A program made the translations under genes and the position numbers. This document shows, piece by piece, positions 43,408 through 53,343 of a stretch of 64,000 nt of DNA; the stretch's first letter is position 1; the number at the start of each line of letters is the position of its first letter. The notes beneath the pieces are model-generated. The model searched no databases. It saw only the letters and a list, made by a program, of their open reading frames with translations, and was not told the DNA's origin. This stretch comes from an uncultured Lachnospiraceae bacterium (lineage in GTDB: Bacteria > Bacillota > Clostridia > Lachnospirales > Lachnospiraceae): contig ONHB01000007.1 of NCBI GenBank assembly GCA_900317505.1, positions 1 through 64,000 of the forward strand, in the 5' to 3' direction.

Positions 43408-44793
43408 TTATATACTAGTGTGTTTTTTTTTATATCTGTTAAGATTTCGAAAACACCCCGAATCATTATAGTATAGATATTTTTTTAGTGCAACAAAATT
43501 CAAAATACAATATAAAAGCTGGCTCAGCATCAGAAAATAGAGGTATGCTTTGATGCCGAATACCGGAACCAGAATAAAGATACCGAGTAAGCGGACGCTG
43601 ATCGAAGCTATGTGAATAAAAAAGGAAAGGGTGGCTTTACCAAGACCGTTTAATATACTTGTCAAAAGGGTTCCCAGATATAGGAACGGACACATGAAGC
43701 TGAGCGTCCGGATAAAAAGACCGGCATCTTCACTATGAAAGATCAGTGTTCCGATCAGGGGACCGGTCAGATAAAAAAATACCAGACAGGCAAATCCGAG
43801 TAGGACGCAGAAGGTTGTGGCAAGGAAAATGGATCGTGATATTTTTTTCCTGTCATTTTTTGCCTCGGCCTCTGAAACATAGGGGAGAAGCAATACACTG
43901 ACAGAGCTTGTAACAGCCTGTGGAAACAGGATCATCGGAAGTGCCATGCCCATAAAAACGCCGTAAACAGACAGGGCTTCTGAGGAGGTATATCCATATT
44001 CTGTCAGTTTTCTTGGCAGATAGGCGGCCTCGATGCTCTGTAAAGCATTTAGGATGATCCGGTTCAGGCTAAGGGGAGCAGCCAGGGCAATCAGGTTGCA
44101 AAAAGCCCTGTTGTATCCGTTAAAATCCGTTGATCTGCCGGTGGAATCTTTTAAAATGGGTCTTAATATAAAAATGCTGGTTATGGATGAGACGATTTCT
44201 CCAATGGTAAGTCCTAAGACCGCAAAAGCAATTTTTCCTTCAAAGGCAGTGTCAGGGAAAAGAAAAAATAATATGGCCACGCTGCATACGCGTGCCAGCT
44301 GTTCGATTAACTGGGTAACGGAAGGAACCGTTGTTTTTTTGAGACCAAAATAATAACCATTGATGCAGCTGTGAATGGCGCAGAATGGAAGAGAAAGGGC
44401 ATAAATGGTAATGAGGTTTTGGCATCTTTCTTCGGAAAGAAACGCAACAGAAATATAAATACGGAAGCGGCATAATAGAAAGCCTGCAAAAAGGGACAGT
44501 AAAACCGATACAAAAAAAGCACAAAACAAGGTCTGGACACTTTTTTGATGTCTGTTTTCTGCTTCGCAGGCAGCAACGTGCTTGGATAAAGATGTCTGGA
44601 TACCGGCACAGGTAAGAGAAAAGGACAGTGCCATGATCGGTGCTAAAAGCTGGTAGATTCCCATGCCTTCCTCACCAATCTGCCGGGATAGAAATATACG
44701 GTAAAAGAAACCGATGATCCTGGTCAGAATACCGGCCAAAGTCAACATCAGTGTCCCGAGAATCAAATTATTTTTTCTGATTGTCTGAAACAA
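43408..44793 (-). CDS. SpoVB-like polysaccharide flippase (MOP superfamily)
   Basis: A 461-residue membrane protein of about 14 helices, starting ILGTLMLTLAGILTRIIGFFYRIFLSRQIG, the hallmark of the SpoVB/MurJ-like oligosaccharide flippases. SpoVB supports spore cortex synthesis in Bacillus, but paralogues act in vegetative polysaccharide export. It lies 15 bases upstream of aroG and 64 bases after the PHP-domain gene on the same strand. Which lipid-linked sugar it moves is unknown. Confidence 0.85.
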   Translation of the reverse strand: MFQTIRKNNLILGTLMLTLAGILTRIIGFFYRIFLSRQIGEEGMGIYQLLAPIMALSFSLTCAGIQTSLSKHVAACEAENRHQKSVQTLFCAFFVSVLLSLFAGFLLCRFRIYISVAFLSEERCQNLITIYALSLPFCAIHSCINGYYFGLKKTTVPSVTQLIEQLARVCSVAILFFLFPDTAFEGKIAFAVLGLTIGEIVSSITSIFILRPILKDSTGRSTDFNGYNRAFCNLIALAAPLSLNRIILNALQSIEAAYLPRKLTEYGYTSSEALSVYGVFMGMALPMILFPQAVTSSVSVLLLPYVSEAEAKNDRKKISRSIFLATTFCVLLGFACLVFFYLTGPLIGTLIFHSEDAGLFIRTLSFMCPFLYLGTLLTSILNGLGKATLSFFIHIASISVRLLGIFILVPVFGIKAYLYFLMLSQLLYCILNFVALKKYLYYNDSGCFRNLNRYKKKHTSI

Positions 44794-44857
44794 AAAAACA
44801 CATCCTGTTGTTTTTTCATAATATATGAAACCGGGACAATGATAAGAACGAAAAAAA

Positions 44858-45685
44858 TCAGAGCTTGCAAAAAACGGGCTGTCTGCGGATAAAGGTGTTG
44901 TAATATTGGAAGCCGCATGCCTTCAGGATGTCGGCGGCCTTGTCAAAGTCGGCGGCAACATGCTCTGTAAAATGTGCATCCGATCCAACCGTGATGATCT
45001 CGCCGCCAAGCTCTTTGTAACGTTTTAAAATATCAATAGAAGGATTGGTGGCGTTTAAAGGTTTGCGAAGTCCCGAAGTATTGCATTCAATTCCCTTATG
45101 ATTGGAAATGATTGTTTTTAAGATCTCGTCTATAAGATCGGAATAATCAAAATAGGAAAAGGCACAGTCGGCATCAGCCGGTGCATAACGCGCAATATAG
45201 TCGAGGTGGCCGTAAACATCATAGTCTGTATATTTTTTGACATATGACAGCATTTCTTCAAAATAAGTACGATAGCAGTCGGATGTCCTGCGGTTTTCAA
45301 AAAAAGATGGATAATAAGGATCCATTCCCATGCACAGATGAGAGGAAGCAATAATAAAATCAAAGTCGTATGCTTTGGCTAATTCTGCATTTTTGTCAAG
45401 ACAGCTTTCCTGAAGGCCAAGCTCAATGCCAAACAGGATATGGATCCTGTCTGCGTACTTTTCACGCATTCTCAATATGTCATATAAATAGGAATCGACA
45501 TTTAAAAGGAAGGTTGAGCTGTTGACGTCGGTTCCGGGAATATCAGGAAAATCAAAATCATTGTGCTCGGTAAAACACATGGACTGCAAGCCTTTGGCAA
45601 TTCCAGACTGGATCATCTGGTCCATGGGTGCATCACAGTCACCGGAAAAAGAAGAGTGCAGATGAAAATCAGATTGAATACTCAT
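44858..45685 (-). CDS. PHP-domain phosphatase, histidinol-phosphatase (HisJ) family
   Basis: A 275-residue PHP-domain hydrolase. The metal-binding HLH is in SDFHLHSSFSGDCD; ELGLQESCLDKN, VYGHLDYIARY and TVGSDAHFTEHVAADF complete the site. It may dephosphorylate histidinol phosphate, although no his genes are near and paralogues have other substrates. I set the start at 45685 (MSIQSDFHLH), with GGCAGGA eight bases upstream; a TTG seven codons earlier contains that site. Confidence 0.85.
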   Translation of the reverse strand: MSIQSDFHLHSSFSGDCDAPMDQMIQSGIAKGLQSMCFTEHNDFDFPDIPGTDVNSSTFLLNVDSYLYDILRMREKYADRIHILFGIELGLQESCLDKNAELAKAYDFDFIIASSHLCMGMDPYYPSFFENRRTSDCYRTYFEEMLSYVKKYTDYDVYGHLDYIARYAPADADCAFSYFDYSDLIDEILKTIISNHKGIECNTSGLRKPLNATNPSIDILKRYKELGGEIITVGSDAHFTEHVAADFDKAADILKACGFQYYNTFIRRQPVFCKL

Positions 45686-45797
45686 AGTTGTTATCCTGCC
45701 TTTCAATTTTTAAATTAAAACTATCATAACACAGAGCATAAACTCTATAAAAGGGCAAATTTCTTTTCTTTTCTTCGATTTTCTTTTGATTTATGTC

Positions 45798-45826
45798 TTG
45801 ATATTTTAGGACAAATTATGTACAAT
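45798..45826 (+). promoter_or_regulatory. gapA promoter
   Basis: TTGATA (45798-45803) and TACAAT (45821-45826) are 17 bp apart. The 84-base leader to gapA contains GCATATGCATAT but no recognised riboswitch. Confidence 0.72.
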
Positions 45827-45910
45827 AAATGTGCTGACAAAATTCTGATTATACGCATATGCATATTTTCAGAATAATATATTAAAATTCATTTTAGGAG
45901 GAATTACAAA

Positions 45911-46912
45911 ATGGCAGTAAAAGTAGCAATTAATGGTTTTGGCCGTATTGGTCGTCTTGCATTCAGACAGATGTTTGGTGCAGAAGGTTATGAAGTAGTA
46001 GCAATCAATGATTTAACATCACCTAAGATGTTAGCTCACCTTCTGAAATATGACTCTTCACAGGGTAAATATGCTAAAGCTGATACAGTAGTAGCTGGCG
46101 AAGATTCTATCACAGTTGATGGAAAAACATTAAAAATCTACAAAGAGCCCGATGCAAACAACTGTCCTTGGGGAGAACTTGGAGTAGACGTTGTTCTTGA
46201 ATGTTCAGGTTTCTATACATCTAAAGAAAAAGCACAGGCTCATATCAATGCTGGTGCTAAGAAAGTTGTTATCTCTGCTCCTGCAGGAAATGACCTTCCT
46301 ACAATCGTTTACAATGTAAACCACACAACATTAAAACCTGAAGATAAAATTATCTCAGCTGCATCTTGTACAACAAACTGCTTAGCTCCTATGGCTAAAG
46401 CATTAAATGACTTAGCAGGTATCAAATCTGGTATCATGAGCACAATTCATGCTTACACAGGTGATCAGATGATCCTTGACGGACCTCAGAGAAAAGGTGA
46501 TTTAAGAAGATCTCGTGCAGGTGCTGTTAATATCGTTCCTAACTCAACAGGTGCTGCAAAAGCTATCGGTTTAGTTATCCCTGAATTAAACGGCAAATTA
46601 ATCGGTTCTGCACAGCGTGTTCCTACCCCTACAGGATCTACAACAATCTTAGTTGCTACAGTTGAAAAATCTGTAACAAAAGAAGAAATCAACGCAGCTA
46701 TGAAAGCAGCTTCTACAGAATCATTCGGTTACAACGAAGAAGAAATCGTTTCTTCAGATATCGTTGGATCAACATATGGTTCAATCTTCGATGCAACACA
46801 GACAATGGTTGGCGAAGACAACTTAGTACAGGTTGTTTCTTGGTATGACAACGAGAACAGCTACACATCTCAGATGGTTCGTACAATCAAATACTTTGCT
46901 GAATTAGCATAA
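45911..46912 (+). CDS. gapA: glyceraldehyde-3-phosphate dehydrogenase
   Basis: A 333-residue GAPDH. The Rossmann motif NGFGRIGR (8-15), catalytic cysteine C153 in [10 protein letters not shown] and an aspartate at the end of the second strand (AINDL) favour NAD+. Codon use is strongly biased to a narrow set (TTA, GCT, ACA, AAA), as expected for a very highly expressed gene and distinct from its neighbours. AGGAGG is eight bases before the ATG. No CggR-type repressor precedes it. Confidence 0.97.
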   Translation: MAVKVAINGFGRIGRLAFRQMFGAEGYEVVAINDLTSPKMLAHLLKYDSSQGKYAKADTVVAGEDSITVDGKTLKIYKEPDANNCPWGELGVDVVLECSGFYTSKEKAQAHINAGAKKVVISAPAGNDLPTIVYNVNHTTLKPEDKIISAASCTTNCLAPMAKALNDLAGIKSGIMSTIHAYTGDQMILDGPQRKGDLRRSRAGAVNIVPNSTGAAKAIGLVIPELNGKLIGSAQRVPTPTGSTTILVATVEKSVTKEEINAAMKAASTESFGYNEEEIVSSDIVGSTYGSIFDATQTMVGEDNLVQVVSWYDNENSYTSQMVRTIKYFAELA

Positions 46913-46943
46913 TTTGATCTGAACCAACTTAGGTAAAGACCTT

Positions 46944-46978
46944 AAAGGGTCCGGTCTTTTGGACCGGATCCTTTTTTT
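46944..46978 (+). terminator. terminator or attenuator between gapA and pgk
   Basis: AAAGGGTCCGGTC pairs with GACCGGATCCTTT around TTTTG, followed by a run of T's. It probably ends most gapA transcripts and lets a fraction continue into pgk, allowing gapA excess. Confidence 0.88.
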
Positions 46979-47003
46979 AAAATCATATAAGGAGGCATTA
47001 CAA

Positions 47004-48236
47004 ATGTCATTAAACAAAAAATCAGTTGATGATATCAACGTAAAAGGCAAACGCGTACTGGTAAGATGTGACTTCAACGTTCCGTTAAAAGATGGTGTGA
47101 TCACAGACGAAACACGTATCAACGCAGCTCTTCCCACAATCGAAAAATTAATCAAAGACGGTGGTAAAGTTATCCTTTGCTCACATCTTGGAAAAGTTAA
47201 AAACGGCCCCAACGAAGGCGAATCTTTAGCTCCTGTAGCAAAGAGATTATCAGAAAAATTAGGCAAGGAAGTTACATTCGTTGCTGATTACAATGTAACA
47301 GGCGAAGCTGCTACAAAGGCAGTAGAAGCTATGAAAGAAGGAGATGTTGTATTACTTCAGAATACACGTTTCCGTGGCAAAGAAGAGACCAAACCTACAG
47401 AGGCAGGCGAAGCATTTGCAAAAGAGTTAGCTGATCTTGCTGATGTATATGTATGCGACGCATTTGGTTCTGCTCACAGAGCACATGCTTCTGTAGCTGT
47501 AGTTACCAAATACATCACCGCAAAGGGTGGAGAGAACGCAGTTGGATACTTAATGCAGAAAGAAATCGATTTCTTAGGAAATGCAGTTGAGAATCCGGTT
47601 CGTCCTTTCGTAGCTATCCTTGGTGGTGCTAAAGTTGCTGACAAATTAAACGTTATCAACAACTTACTTGAGAAATGTGATACCCTGATCATCGGTGGTG
47701 GTATGGCATTCACATTCTTAAAAGCACAGGGATATGAAATCGGTAACTCATTAGTTGATGATGAGAAACTGGATTACTGTAAAGAAATGATGGCTAAGGC
47801 TGAGAAATTAGGAAAGAAATTATTACTTCCTGTAGATACAGCAGTAGCTGATGGTTTCCCGAACCCGATCGATGCTGAGATCGAAGTTGAATATGTAGAT
47901 TCTTCAAAGATCCCTGCTGACAAAGAAGGTCTTGATATCGGACCTAAGACACAGGAATTATTCGCAAAAGCTGCAAAAGAAGCTAAGACAGTTGTTTGGA
48001 ACGGACCGATGGGTGTATTCGAAAACCCGACACTTGCAAAAGGTACAATCGCTGTAGCAAAAGCTTTAGCTGAAACAGATGCAACAACTATCATCGGTGG
48101 TGGTGACTCTGCAGCAGCTTGCAACCAGTTAGGTTTTGCAGACAAGATGAGCCATATCTCTACAGGTGGTGGAGCTTCTCTGGAATTCTTAGAGGGAAAA
48201 GCACTTCCCGGTGTTGTAGCAGCAGATGACAAGTAA
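47004..48236 (+). CDS. pgk: phosphoglycerate kinase
   Basis: A 410-residue two-domain phosphoglycerate kinase (1,3-bisphosphoglycerate + ADP to 3-phosphoglycerate + ATP). Signatures: [15 protein letters not shown] at the N terminus, [13 protein letters not shown], and the C-terminal [13 protein letters not shown] hinge and nucleotide loop. The ATG at 47004 follows AAGGAGG; in-frame upstream codons lie inside the terminator. Codon use is biased like gapA. Confidence 0.97.
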   Translation: MSLNKKSVDDINVKGKRVLVRCDFNVPLKDGVITDETRINAALPTIEKLIKDGGKVILCSHLGKVKNGPNEGESLAPVAKRLSEKLGKEVTFVADYNVTGEAATKAVEAMKEGDVVLLQNTRFRGKEETKPTEAGEAFAKELADLADVYVCDAFGSAHRAHASVAVVTKYITAKGGENAVGYLMQKEIDFLGNAVENPVRPFVAILGGAKVADKLNVINNLLEKCDTLIIGGGMAFTFLKAQGYEIGNSLVDDEKLDYCKEMMAKAEKLGKKLLLPVDTAVADGFPNPIDAEIEVEYVDSSKIPADKEGLDIGPKTQELFAKAAKEAKTVVWNGPMGVFENPTLAKGTIAVAKALAETDATTIIGGGDSAAACNQLGFADKMSHISTGGGASLEFLEGKALPGVVAADDK

Positions 48237-48242
48237 GCGTTA

Positions 48243-48270
48243 GAGTTGTGAGAGCGAAGCGAAACAACTC
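48243..48270. other. hairpin between pgk and tpiA
   Basis: GAGTTGT (48243-48249) pairs with ACAACTC (48264-48270) across a purine-rich loop. There is no T-tract, so mRNA processing or stabilisation is more likely than termination. Confidence 0.5.
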
Positions 48271-48317
48271 GTATCGCGTCGAATAGATATATCTTAAATA
48301 TTAAGGAGATTTTTATA

Positions 48318-49064
48318 ATGGCTAGAAGAAGAATTATTGCCGGAAACTGGAAAATGAACATGACACCCAGCCAGGCAGTTGAATTAGTTGCAACTTTAAA
48401 AGACTTAGTAGTTAATCCTGACGTTGATGTTGTTTATTGCGTACCTGCAATCGACATCGTTCCTGTTGCAGAAGCAATCAAAGGATCCAACGTAGCACTT
48501 GGTGCAGAAAACTTCTACATCGAAGATAAGGGTGCTTTCACAGGTGAAATTTCAGCTCCCATGCTGAAAGATGCTGGTGTTAAATACATCATCATCGGAC
48601 ATTCTGAGAGAAGAGATATCTTTGGTGAAAACGATATCTTAATCAACCAGAAAGTTAAAAAAGCATTTGCTGCAGGTCTTTCTCCCATCCTTTGCTGTGG
48701 TGAGTCACTTGCTCTTCGTAAAGCAGGTACTTATACAGAGTGGATCAAGAGACAGATCACATGGGATCTGGATGGCGTAACAGCTGATCAGGTTAAAGAA
48801 TTAGTTATTGCTTATGAACCCATCTGGGCTATCGGAACCGGTGAAACAGCTACAGCTGATCAGGCTGAAGAAGTTTGCAAGATGATCCGTGAGACAATTG
48901 CTGATCTGTATGATGAAGCAACAGCAGAAGCTGTTCGCATCCAGTACGGCGGATCTATGAACGCTGGTAATGCAGCTGAATTATTAGCTAAACCCAATAT
49001 CGATGGTGGCTTAATCGGTGGTGCTGCATTAAAACCTGACTTCGGAAAGATCGTTAATGCATAA
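48318..49064 (+). CDS. tpiA: triosephosphate isomerase
   Basis: A 248-residue TIM barrel. The substrate lysine is in AGNWKMN (N terminus), the catalytic histidine in IGHSERR, the catalytic glutamate in [11 protein letters not shown] and the phosphate loop in [15 protein letters not shown] precedes the ATG. The gene ends the gapA-pgk-tpiA run. Confidence 0.97.
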   Translation: MARRRIIAGNWKMNMTPSQAVELVATLKDLVVNPDVDVVYCVPAIDIVPVAEAIKGSNVALGAENFYIEDKGAFTGEISAPMLKDAGVKYIIIGHSERRDIFGENDILINQKVKKAFAAGLSPILCCGESLALRKAGTYTEWIKRQITWDLDGVTADQVKELVIAYEPIWAIGTGETATADQAEEVCKMIRETIADLYDEATAEAVRIQYGGSMNAGNAAELLAKPNIDGGLIGGAALKPDFGKIVNA

Positions 49065-49117
49065 TTCCATTTGAAACAGGATTGTCAGGTGTGATATGAC
49101 CTGATAATGCATCAAAT

Positions 49118-49165
49118 AAAAAAGAGGATTGATGTACAATTTTGTATGATCAATCCTCTTTTTCT
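49118..49165. terminator. bidirectional terminator between tpiA and the CDF transporter
   Basis: AAAAAGAGGATTGAT pairs with ATCAATCCTCTTTTT across a loop that can itself pair. A smaller hairpin TCAGGT/ACCTGA precedes it at about 49086-49104. Confidence 0.9.
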
Positions 49166-49274
49166 TATTTATAATTATTTATCGTATTCTTTTTATTTAA
49201 TATGGTATATGCAATGTGATTTCTTCTTTGCGTTTTTCATTACCACCAGATATAAATAAATCCGGTTCTGATAA

Positions 49275-50441
49275 TCAGAGTGTTCCTTTGTCTATACTGA
49301 TAACTCCGTGCATATCCCCATCCAGGCGGGATATTTTTTTATTGATATAATTCAAAACAAACTCATCCGTATATTTATAGTCGAAGGGAAGCAGAATATC
49401 AAAAATGACATTGGTATGCGTAGGTCCTTTGACAACGCGGAAATCATGAAAAGAAATTTCCGGATCCAGATCTGCGATGATCTGGATGATTTTTTCTTTG
49501 AGCTCATCGGTGTATGGATCATTGACTAAAATGGGATCCATATGGATCACGGCCTGACAGCTGCATTTAGAAGAAATTTCATGTTCAATCCGGTCAATCA
49601 GATCATGAATTTCCATGATATTGCCATTGGAATCGACTTCGGCATGGAGAGATACCATGACGCGGCCCGGACCATAATCATGTACGATCAGATCATGTAT
49701 GCCGAGAATTTCTTCATGCGCCATGACTAAATCTTTTATCTGCTCGACAAATTCCGGTTTGGGAGGCTGGCCAAGAAGCGGAGAAATGGTTTCTTTGGCA
49801 GCGTTGCAGCCGGAATACAAAATGAACAGGCCGACCAGTACACCGCAGTACGCATCGACATTGAGCCCGGTAAACTGAAAGACCAGCGTAGAGATCAGTA
49901 CGACAGAGGTTGCGACAGTGTCACTTAAGGAATCTGTAGCTGTGGCTGACATGACGACCGATTCGATTTTTTTACCGATCGCACGATTATAAAAAAACAT
50001 ATATATCTTGACCAGAATGGAAATGACCAAAATGACAATGGCAATCAGATCACAGGAGAGTGCCTGCGGGTGCATAATCTTGTCAATAGAGCTTTTGATC
50101 AGTTCAAAGCCCATAAATACGATGGCTATGGATATCAGCAGACCTGCAATATATTCCACACGGCCGTGTCCATAGGGATGATCTTTGTCCGGTTTTTGCT
50201 CCGATATCTTAAATCCGATCAGTGTGATAGCAGATGAAGCGGCATCGGAAAGGTTGTTTAATGCATCGGCAATAATGGCAATGGAATTGCTTAATAGACC
50301 GGCTGATAATTTTCCGATAAAAAGGCATATATTCAAAAAGATGCCAAAACCGCCGCACAGCTTTCCGTAGGCGGACCGTACAGCAGGATTGCTGTAGTCT
50401 GTATGGTCTTTGATAAATAGTTTACTAAGGATTTTGATCAT
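49275..50441 (-). CDS. cation diffusion facilitator family transporter
   Basis: A 388-residue CDF transporter, exporting divalent metal (Zn2+, Mn2+, Fe2+ or Co2+) against protons. Six membrane helices fill about 25-215; the metal-site pairs are SIAIIADALNNLSDAASS (helix II) and TATDSLSDTVAT (helix V). The helix II site reads N-x3-D at the place of the zinc-type H-x3-D, which speaks against a classical ZnT site and for Mn2+ or Fe2+. A cytoplasmic ferredoxin-like domain follows, with an extra C-terminal segment (about 290-388). The start at 50441 has GGGGA eight bases upstream. Confidence 0.9.
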   Translation of the reverse strand: MIKILSKLFIKDHTDYSNPAVRSAYGKLCGGFGIFLNICLFIGKLSAGLLSNSIAIIADALNNLSDAASSAITLIGFKISEQKPDKDHPYGHGRVEYIAGLLISIAIVFMGFELIKSSIDKIMHPQALSCDLIAIVILVISILVKIYMFFYNRAIGKKIESVVMSATATDSLSDTVATSVVLISTLVFQFTGLNVDAYCGVLVGLFILYSGCNAAKETISPLLGQPPKPEFVEQIKDLVMAHEEILGIHDLIVHDYGPGRVMVSLHAEVDSNGNIMEIHDLIDRIEHEISSKCSCQAVIHMDPILVNDPYTDELKEKIIQIIADLDPEISFHDFRVVKGPTHTNVIFDILLPFDYKYTDEFVLNYINKKISRLDGDMHGVISIDKGTL

Positions 50442-50678
50442 GTTGTGATTCCCCAATCATAAATAGGTGCATATATAAAATAGATGCAAATTTTCTCTAT
50501 TTTATCCTTTTGCCTGAAAGGATGCAATAGCCTTCAATTCCTAACTTTTCTCGCATTTATCTAATCTTTATCGGTAAAATCTAACCGGGATAATATTCAA
50601 CTAACCAAGGAAAATCAGATTATGGCAGATTTATATAAAAGAGAATCATTTTATGGAATATTTTTATCAGCTAAAACA
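50442..50678. other. non-coding region between the CDF transporter and gpmI
   Basis: Part of a 316-base divergent intergenic region. I see no gene, hairpin of note or known RNA motif. A/T-rich stretches around 50470-50660 probably contain the minus-strand promoter of the CDF gene, which I could not place with confidence. Confidence 0.4.
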
Positions 50679-50707
50679 TTGCCAGAAACAGGCCAAAAGA
50701 GTATAAT
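50679..50707 (+). promoter_or_regulatory. gpmI promoter
   Basis: TTGCCA (50679-50684) and TATAAT (50702-50707) are 17 bp apart, about 50 bases ahead of the gpmI start codon. Confidence 0.78.
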
Positions 50708-50757
50708 GTCTGTAGAATCGTGAAACGACTATATTATAATAAAAGGAGATAAATAAG

Positions 50758-52329
50758 ATGAGTAAAGGACCTACCGTATTATTGATTTTAGACGGATATG
50801 GATTAAACGACAAAACAGAAGGCAATGCCGTTGCACTTGCAAAGACTCCTGTTATGGATCGTATGATGAAGGAGTATCCTTTTGTAAAAGGTTATGCTTC
50901 CGGTATGGCAGTTGGTCTTCCGGACGGACAGATGGGCAACTCTGAGGTTGGACATCTCAACATGGGTGCCGGACGTATTGTATATCAGGAATTAACACGT
51001 ATTACCAAAGAAATCCAGGATGGTACATTCTTTACCAATCCTGCACTTGTAGCAGCAGTAGAAAACTGCAAGAAAAACAATTCTGCACTGCATGCTTTCG
51101 GACTGATTTCCGATGGTGGTGTACACAGCCACCTGACACACTTATATGGCTTACTGGAAATGGCCAAGAAAAACAATCTGGAAAAGGTATATGTACACTG
51201 CTTCTTAGACGGTCGTGATACACCTCCGGCATCAGGTAAAGATTTTGTGACACAGCTGGAAGCTAAGATGGCTGAGCTTGGTGTTGGTGAAGTTGCATCT
51301 GTTTCAGGCCGTTACTACGCAATGGACCGAGACAACAACTATGACCGTGTACAGTTAGCATATGATGCCATGACAAAGGGCGAGGGTCTTACAGCAGAGA
51401 GCGCAACAGCTGCTATTCAGGAATCATATGACCGCAACGAGACAGATGAATTTGTAAAGCCTACCGTTGTATTAAAAGATGGCAAGCCGGTAGCTACAAT
51501 CCAGGATGGAGACAGTGTTGTATTTATCAACTTCCGTCCGGACCGTGCAAGAGAGATTACCAGATGCTTCTGCTGTGAGGATGATTTCTTTGCAGACAAA
51601 GCATTCAACCGTGATAAAAAGCTGGATCTGTACTATGTATGCTTCACAGAGTATGATCCTACCATCCCCAATAAGGATGTTGCTTTCCACAAGGTAGCAG
51701 TTACCAATACCTTTGGCGAATGGCTTGCAGCAAACGGCATGAGACAGGCCCGTATTGCTGAAACTGAAAAATATGCACATGTTACATTCTTCTTCAACGG
51801 TGGTGTGGAAGAGCCCAATAAAGGAGAGGACAGGATCCTTGTTAATTCTCCCAAATATGTTGCTACCTATGATTTAAAGCCCCGTATGAGCGCTTATACT
51901 GTATGTGATAAGTTAAGTGAAGCTATCACAGCAAAAGATGAAAACGGTGATGCATATTATGATGTGATCATCTGCAACTTCGCTAACCCTGATATGGTTG
52001 GACATACCGGTGTTGTAAACGCTGCCATCAAAGCAATCGAAGTTATCGATGAATGTCTTGGCGAGCTTGAAACTCTGATCAAACAGGCCGGTGGCGTGAT
52101 GTTTGTCTGCGCTGACCATGGTAATGCAGAACAGCTCATTGATTATGAAACAGGAGCACCGTTTACTGCACATACAACCAATCCGGTACCGTTTATTTTA
52201 GTAAACGCAGATCCTTCCTACAAGCTTCGTGAGGGCGGATGTCTGGCAGATATCGTTCCGACTCTGATCGAACTGATGGGAAAAGAGCAGCCGGTTGAAA
52301 TGACAGGCAAATCTTTATTGGTAAAATAA
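50758..52329 (+). CDS. gpmI: 2,3-bisphosphoglycerate-independent phosphoglycerate mutase
   Basis: A 523-residue Mn2+-dependent mutase of the alkaline phosphatase superfamily (3-phosphoglycerate to 2-phosphoglycerate). Signatures: LILDGYGLN with the first metal aspartate, the phosphoserine site MGNSEVGHLNMGAGRI, DGRDTPP, and the metal ligands in CADHGNAE and HTTNPVPF. It has its own promoter, so it is not in the gapA-pgk-tpiA transcript, from which it is also separated by the minus-strand CDF gene. Confidence 0.97.
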   Translation: MSKGPTVLLILDGYGLNDKTEGNAVALAKTPVMDRMMKEYPFVKGYASGMAVGLPDGQMGNSEVGHLNMGAGRIVYQELTRITKEIQDGTFFTNPALVAAVENCKKNNSALHAFGLISDGGVHSHLTHLYGLLEMAKKNNLEKVYVHCFLDGRDTPPASGKDFVTQLEAKMAELGVGEVASVSGRYYAMDRDNNYDRVQLAYDAMTKGEGLTAESATAAIQESYDRNETDEFVKPTVVLKDGKPVATIQDGDSVVFINFRPDRAREITRCFCCEDDFFADKAFNRDKKLDLYYVCFTEYDPTIPNKDVAFHKVAVTNTFGEWLAANGMRQARIAETEKYAHVTFFFNGGVEEPNKGEDRILVNSPKYVATYDLKPRMSAYTVCDKLSEAITAKDENGDAYYDVIICNFANPDMVGHTGVVNAAIKAIEVIDECLGELETLIKQAGGVMFVCADHGNAEQLIDYETGAPFTAHTTNPVPFILVNADPSYKLREGGCLADIVPTLIELMGKEQPVEMTGKSLLVK

Positions 52330-52361
52330 GGATAGAGACAGAAAGCTCTGTATAAAAAAGC

Positions 52362-52399
52362 AAAAAGCCTCCATGCTATATGCATAGGAGGCTTTTCTT
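52362..52399 (+). terminator. terminator-like hairpin overlapping the yitT ribosome binding site
   Basis: AAAAGCCTCC with ATGC (52363-52376) pairs with GCAT and GGAGGCTTTT (52382-52396), with one bulged A, followed by TTTTCTT. The 3' arm contains AGGAGG (52386-52391), eight bases before the yitT ATG at 52400. The hairpin therefore both resembles the gpmI terminator and would mask the next ribosome binding site. Confidence 0.8.
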
Positions 52400-53236
52400 A
52401 TGAAAAAATGTTTGGTCATTACTGTTTTTTCTGTTTTATATGCTACGGCGATTGCACTTTTGCTGGATCCCAATTCACTGGCACCGGGTGGTGTGACCGG
52501 TATTTCTATTTTACTGGACCGTCTGACACCGATTCCGACAGGAACCTGGGTGTTTTTATTAAATATACCGCTTCTTTTTGTCGCATGGAAGAAATTCGGT
52601 GTGCATTTTTTGATGTGGACGGTGTATTCGCTGACCGTTATTTCGGTATCCACCAATCTGTTAAGGCTGTTGCCGCCCCTGACGGATGATCCGCTGGCAG
52701 CTACACTTCTGGGTGCTGTTTTGAGTGGTGTCAGTTTAGGTTTCATTATGCGGATGAGGGCAACTACCGGTGGGATGGATATTGTAGTACGGCTTTTGCG
52801 AAAGAAGTATCCGCATCTAAAGACCGGCAGTCTCTATCTGATCGTGGACAGCTTTATCATACTGGCGGCCATTCTGGTGTTCCATAGCATCGAAAACGGT
52901 GTTTATGCCGGTGTCGCCGTATTTGTTACTTCCTATATTATTGATCTTGTTTTATATGGAAAAGACGAGGCATGCCTGTTTTTTATTGTGACCAATTATT
53001 CGGCGCAGGTTGCCGGAAAGCTGATGGAAAATCTGCATGTCGGTGTAACTTATCTGCACGGAACCGGAGCCTATGAAAAAAAGGAAAAGCAGATTCTGCT
53101 TTGTGCTACCAGAAAAATACAGGCGCCAAAGCTTGAGCAGATTGTAAAAGAAACGGATTCGGATGCGTTTCTGATCGTGACAAGCGCAAACGAAATTTAT
53201 GGGGAAGGCTATAAACGGTACGAGGAGTTAGAATAA
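52400..53236 (+). CDS. YitT family membrane protein
   Basis: A 278-residue YitT/DUF161 protein with five membrane helices (about 1-175) followed by a cytoplasmic DUF2179 domain (about 215-270). Typical stretches are LLDPNSLAPGGVTGISILLD, MRATTGGMDIVVRLLRKKYP and GVTYLHGTGAYEKKEKQILLC. Function is not established; some relatives have been linked to ion or metabolite transport. Its ribosome binding site lies inside the preceding hairpin. Confidence 0.9.
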   Translation: MKKCLVITVFSVLYATAIALLLDPNSLAPGGVTGISILLDRLTPIPTGTWVFLLNIPLLFVAWKKFGVHFLMWTVYSLTVISVSTNLLRLLPPLTDDPLAATLLGAVLSGVSLGFIMRMRATTGGMDIVVRLLRKKYPHLKTGSLYLIVDSFIILAAILVFHSIENGVYAGVAVFVTSYIIDLVLYGKDEACLFFIVTNYSAQVAGKLMENLHVGVTYLHGTGAYEKKEKQILLCATRKIQAPKLEQIVKETDSDAFLIVTSANEIYGEGYKRYEELE

Positions 53237-53266
53237 AGCTTCCATAATATAAAAGAAAAAATCATG

Positions 53267-53303
53267 GGTGTCAAGCAAAAAGACTTGACACCTTCTTTTT
53301 TTT
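53267..53303 (+). terminator. terminator after yitT, carrying the ylxM -35 box
   Basis: GGTGTCAAG (53267-53275) pairs perfectly with CTTGACACC (53284-53292), followed by TTC and a run of eight T's. The 3' arm supplies the TTGACA of the next promoter. Confidence 0.9.
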
Positions 53304-53313
53304 CGTGTATGAT
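53285..53313 (+). promoter_or_regulatory. promoter of the ylxM-ffh operon
   Basis: TTGACA (53285-53290), inside the terminator stem, and TATGAT (53308-53313) are exactly 17 bp apart. The spacer is the terminator T-tract. Transcription should start near 53320. Confidence 0.75.
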
Positions 53314-53343
53314 GCAATAGGTGTTAAAGAAAAGGTGAATGCT

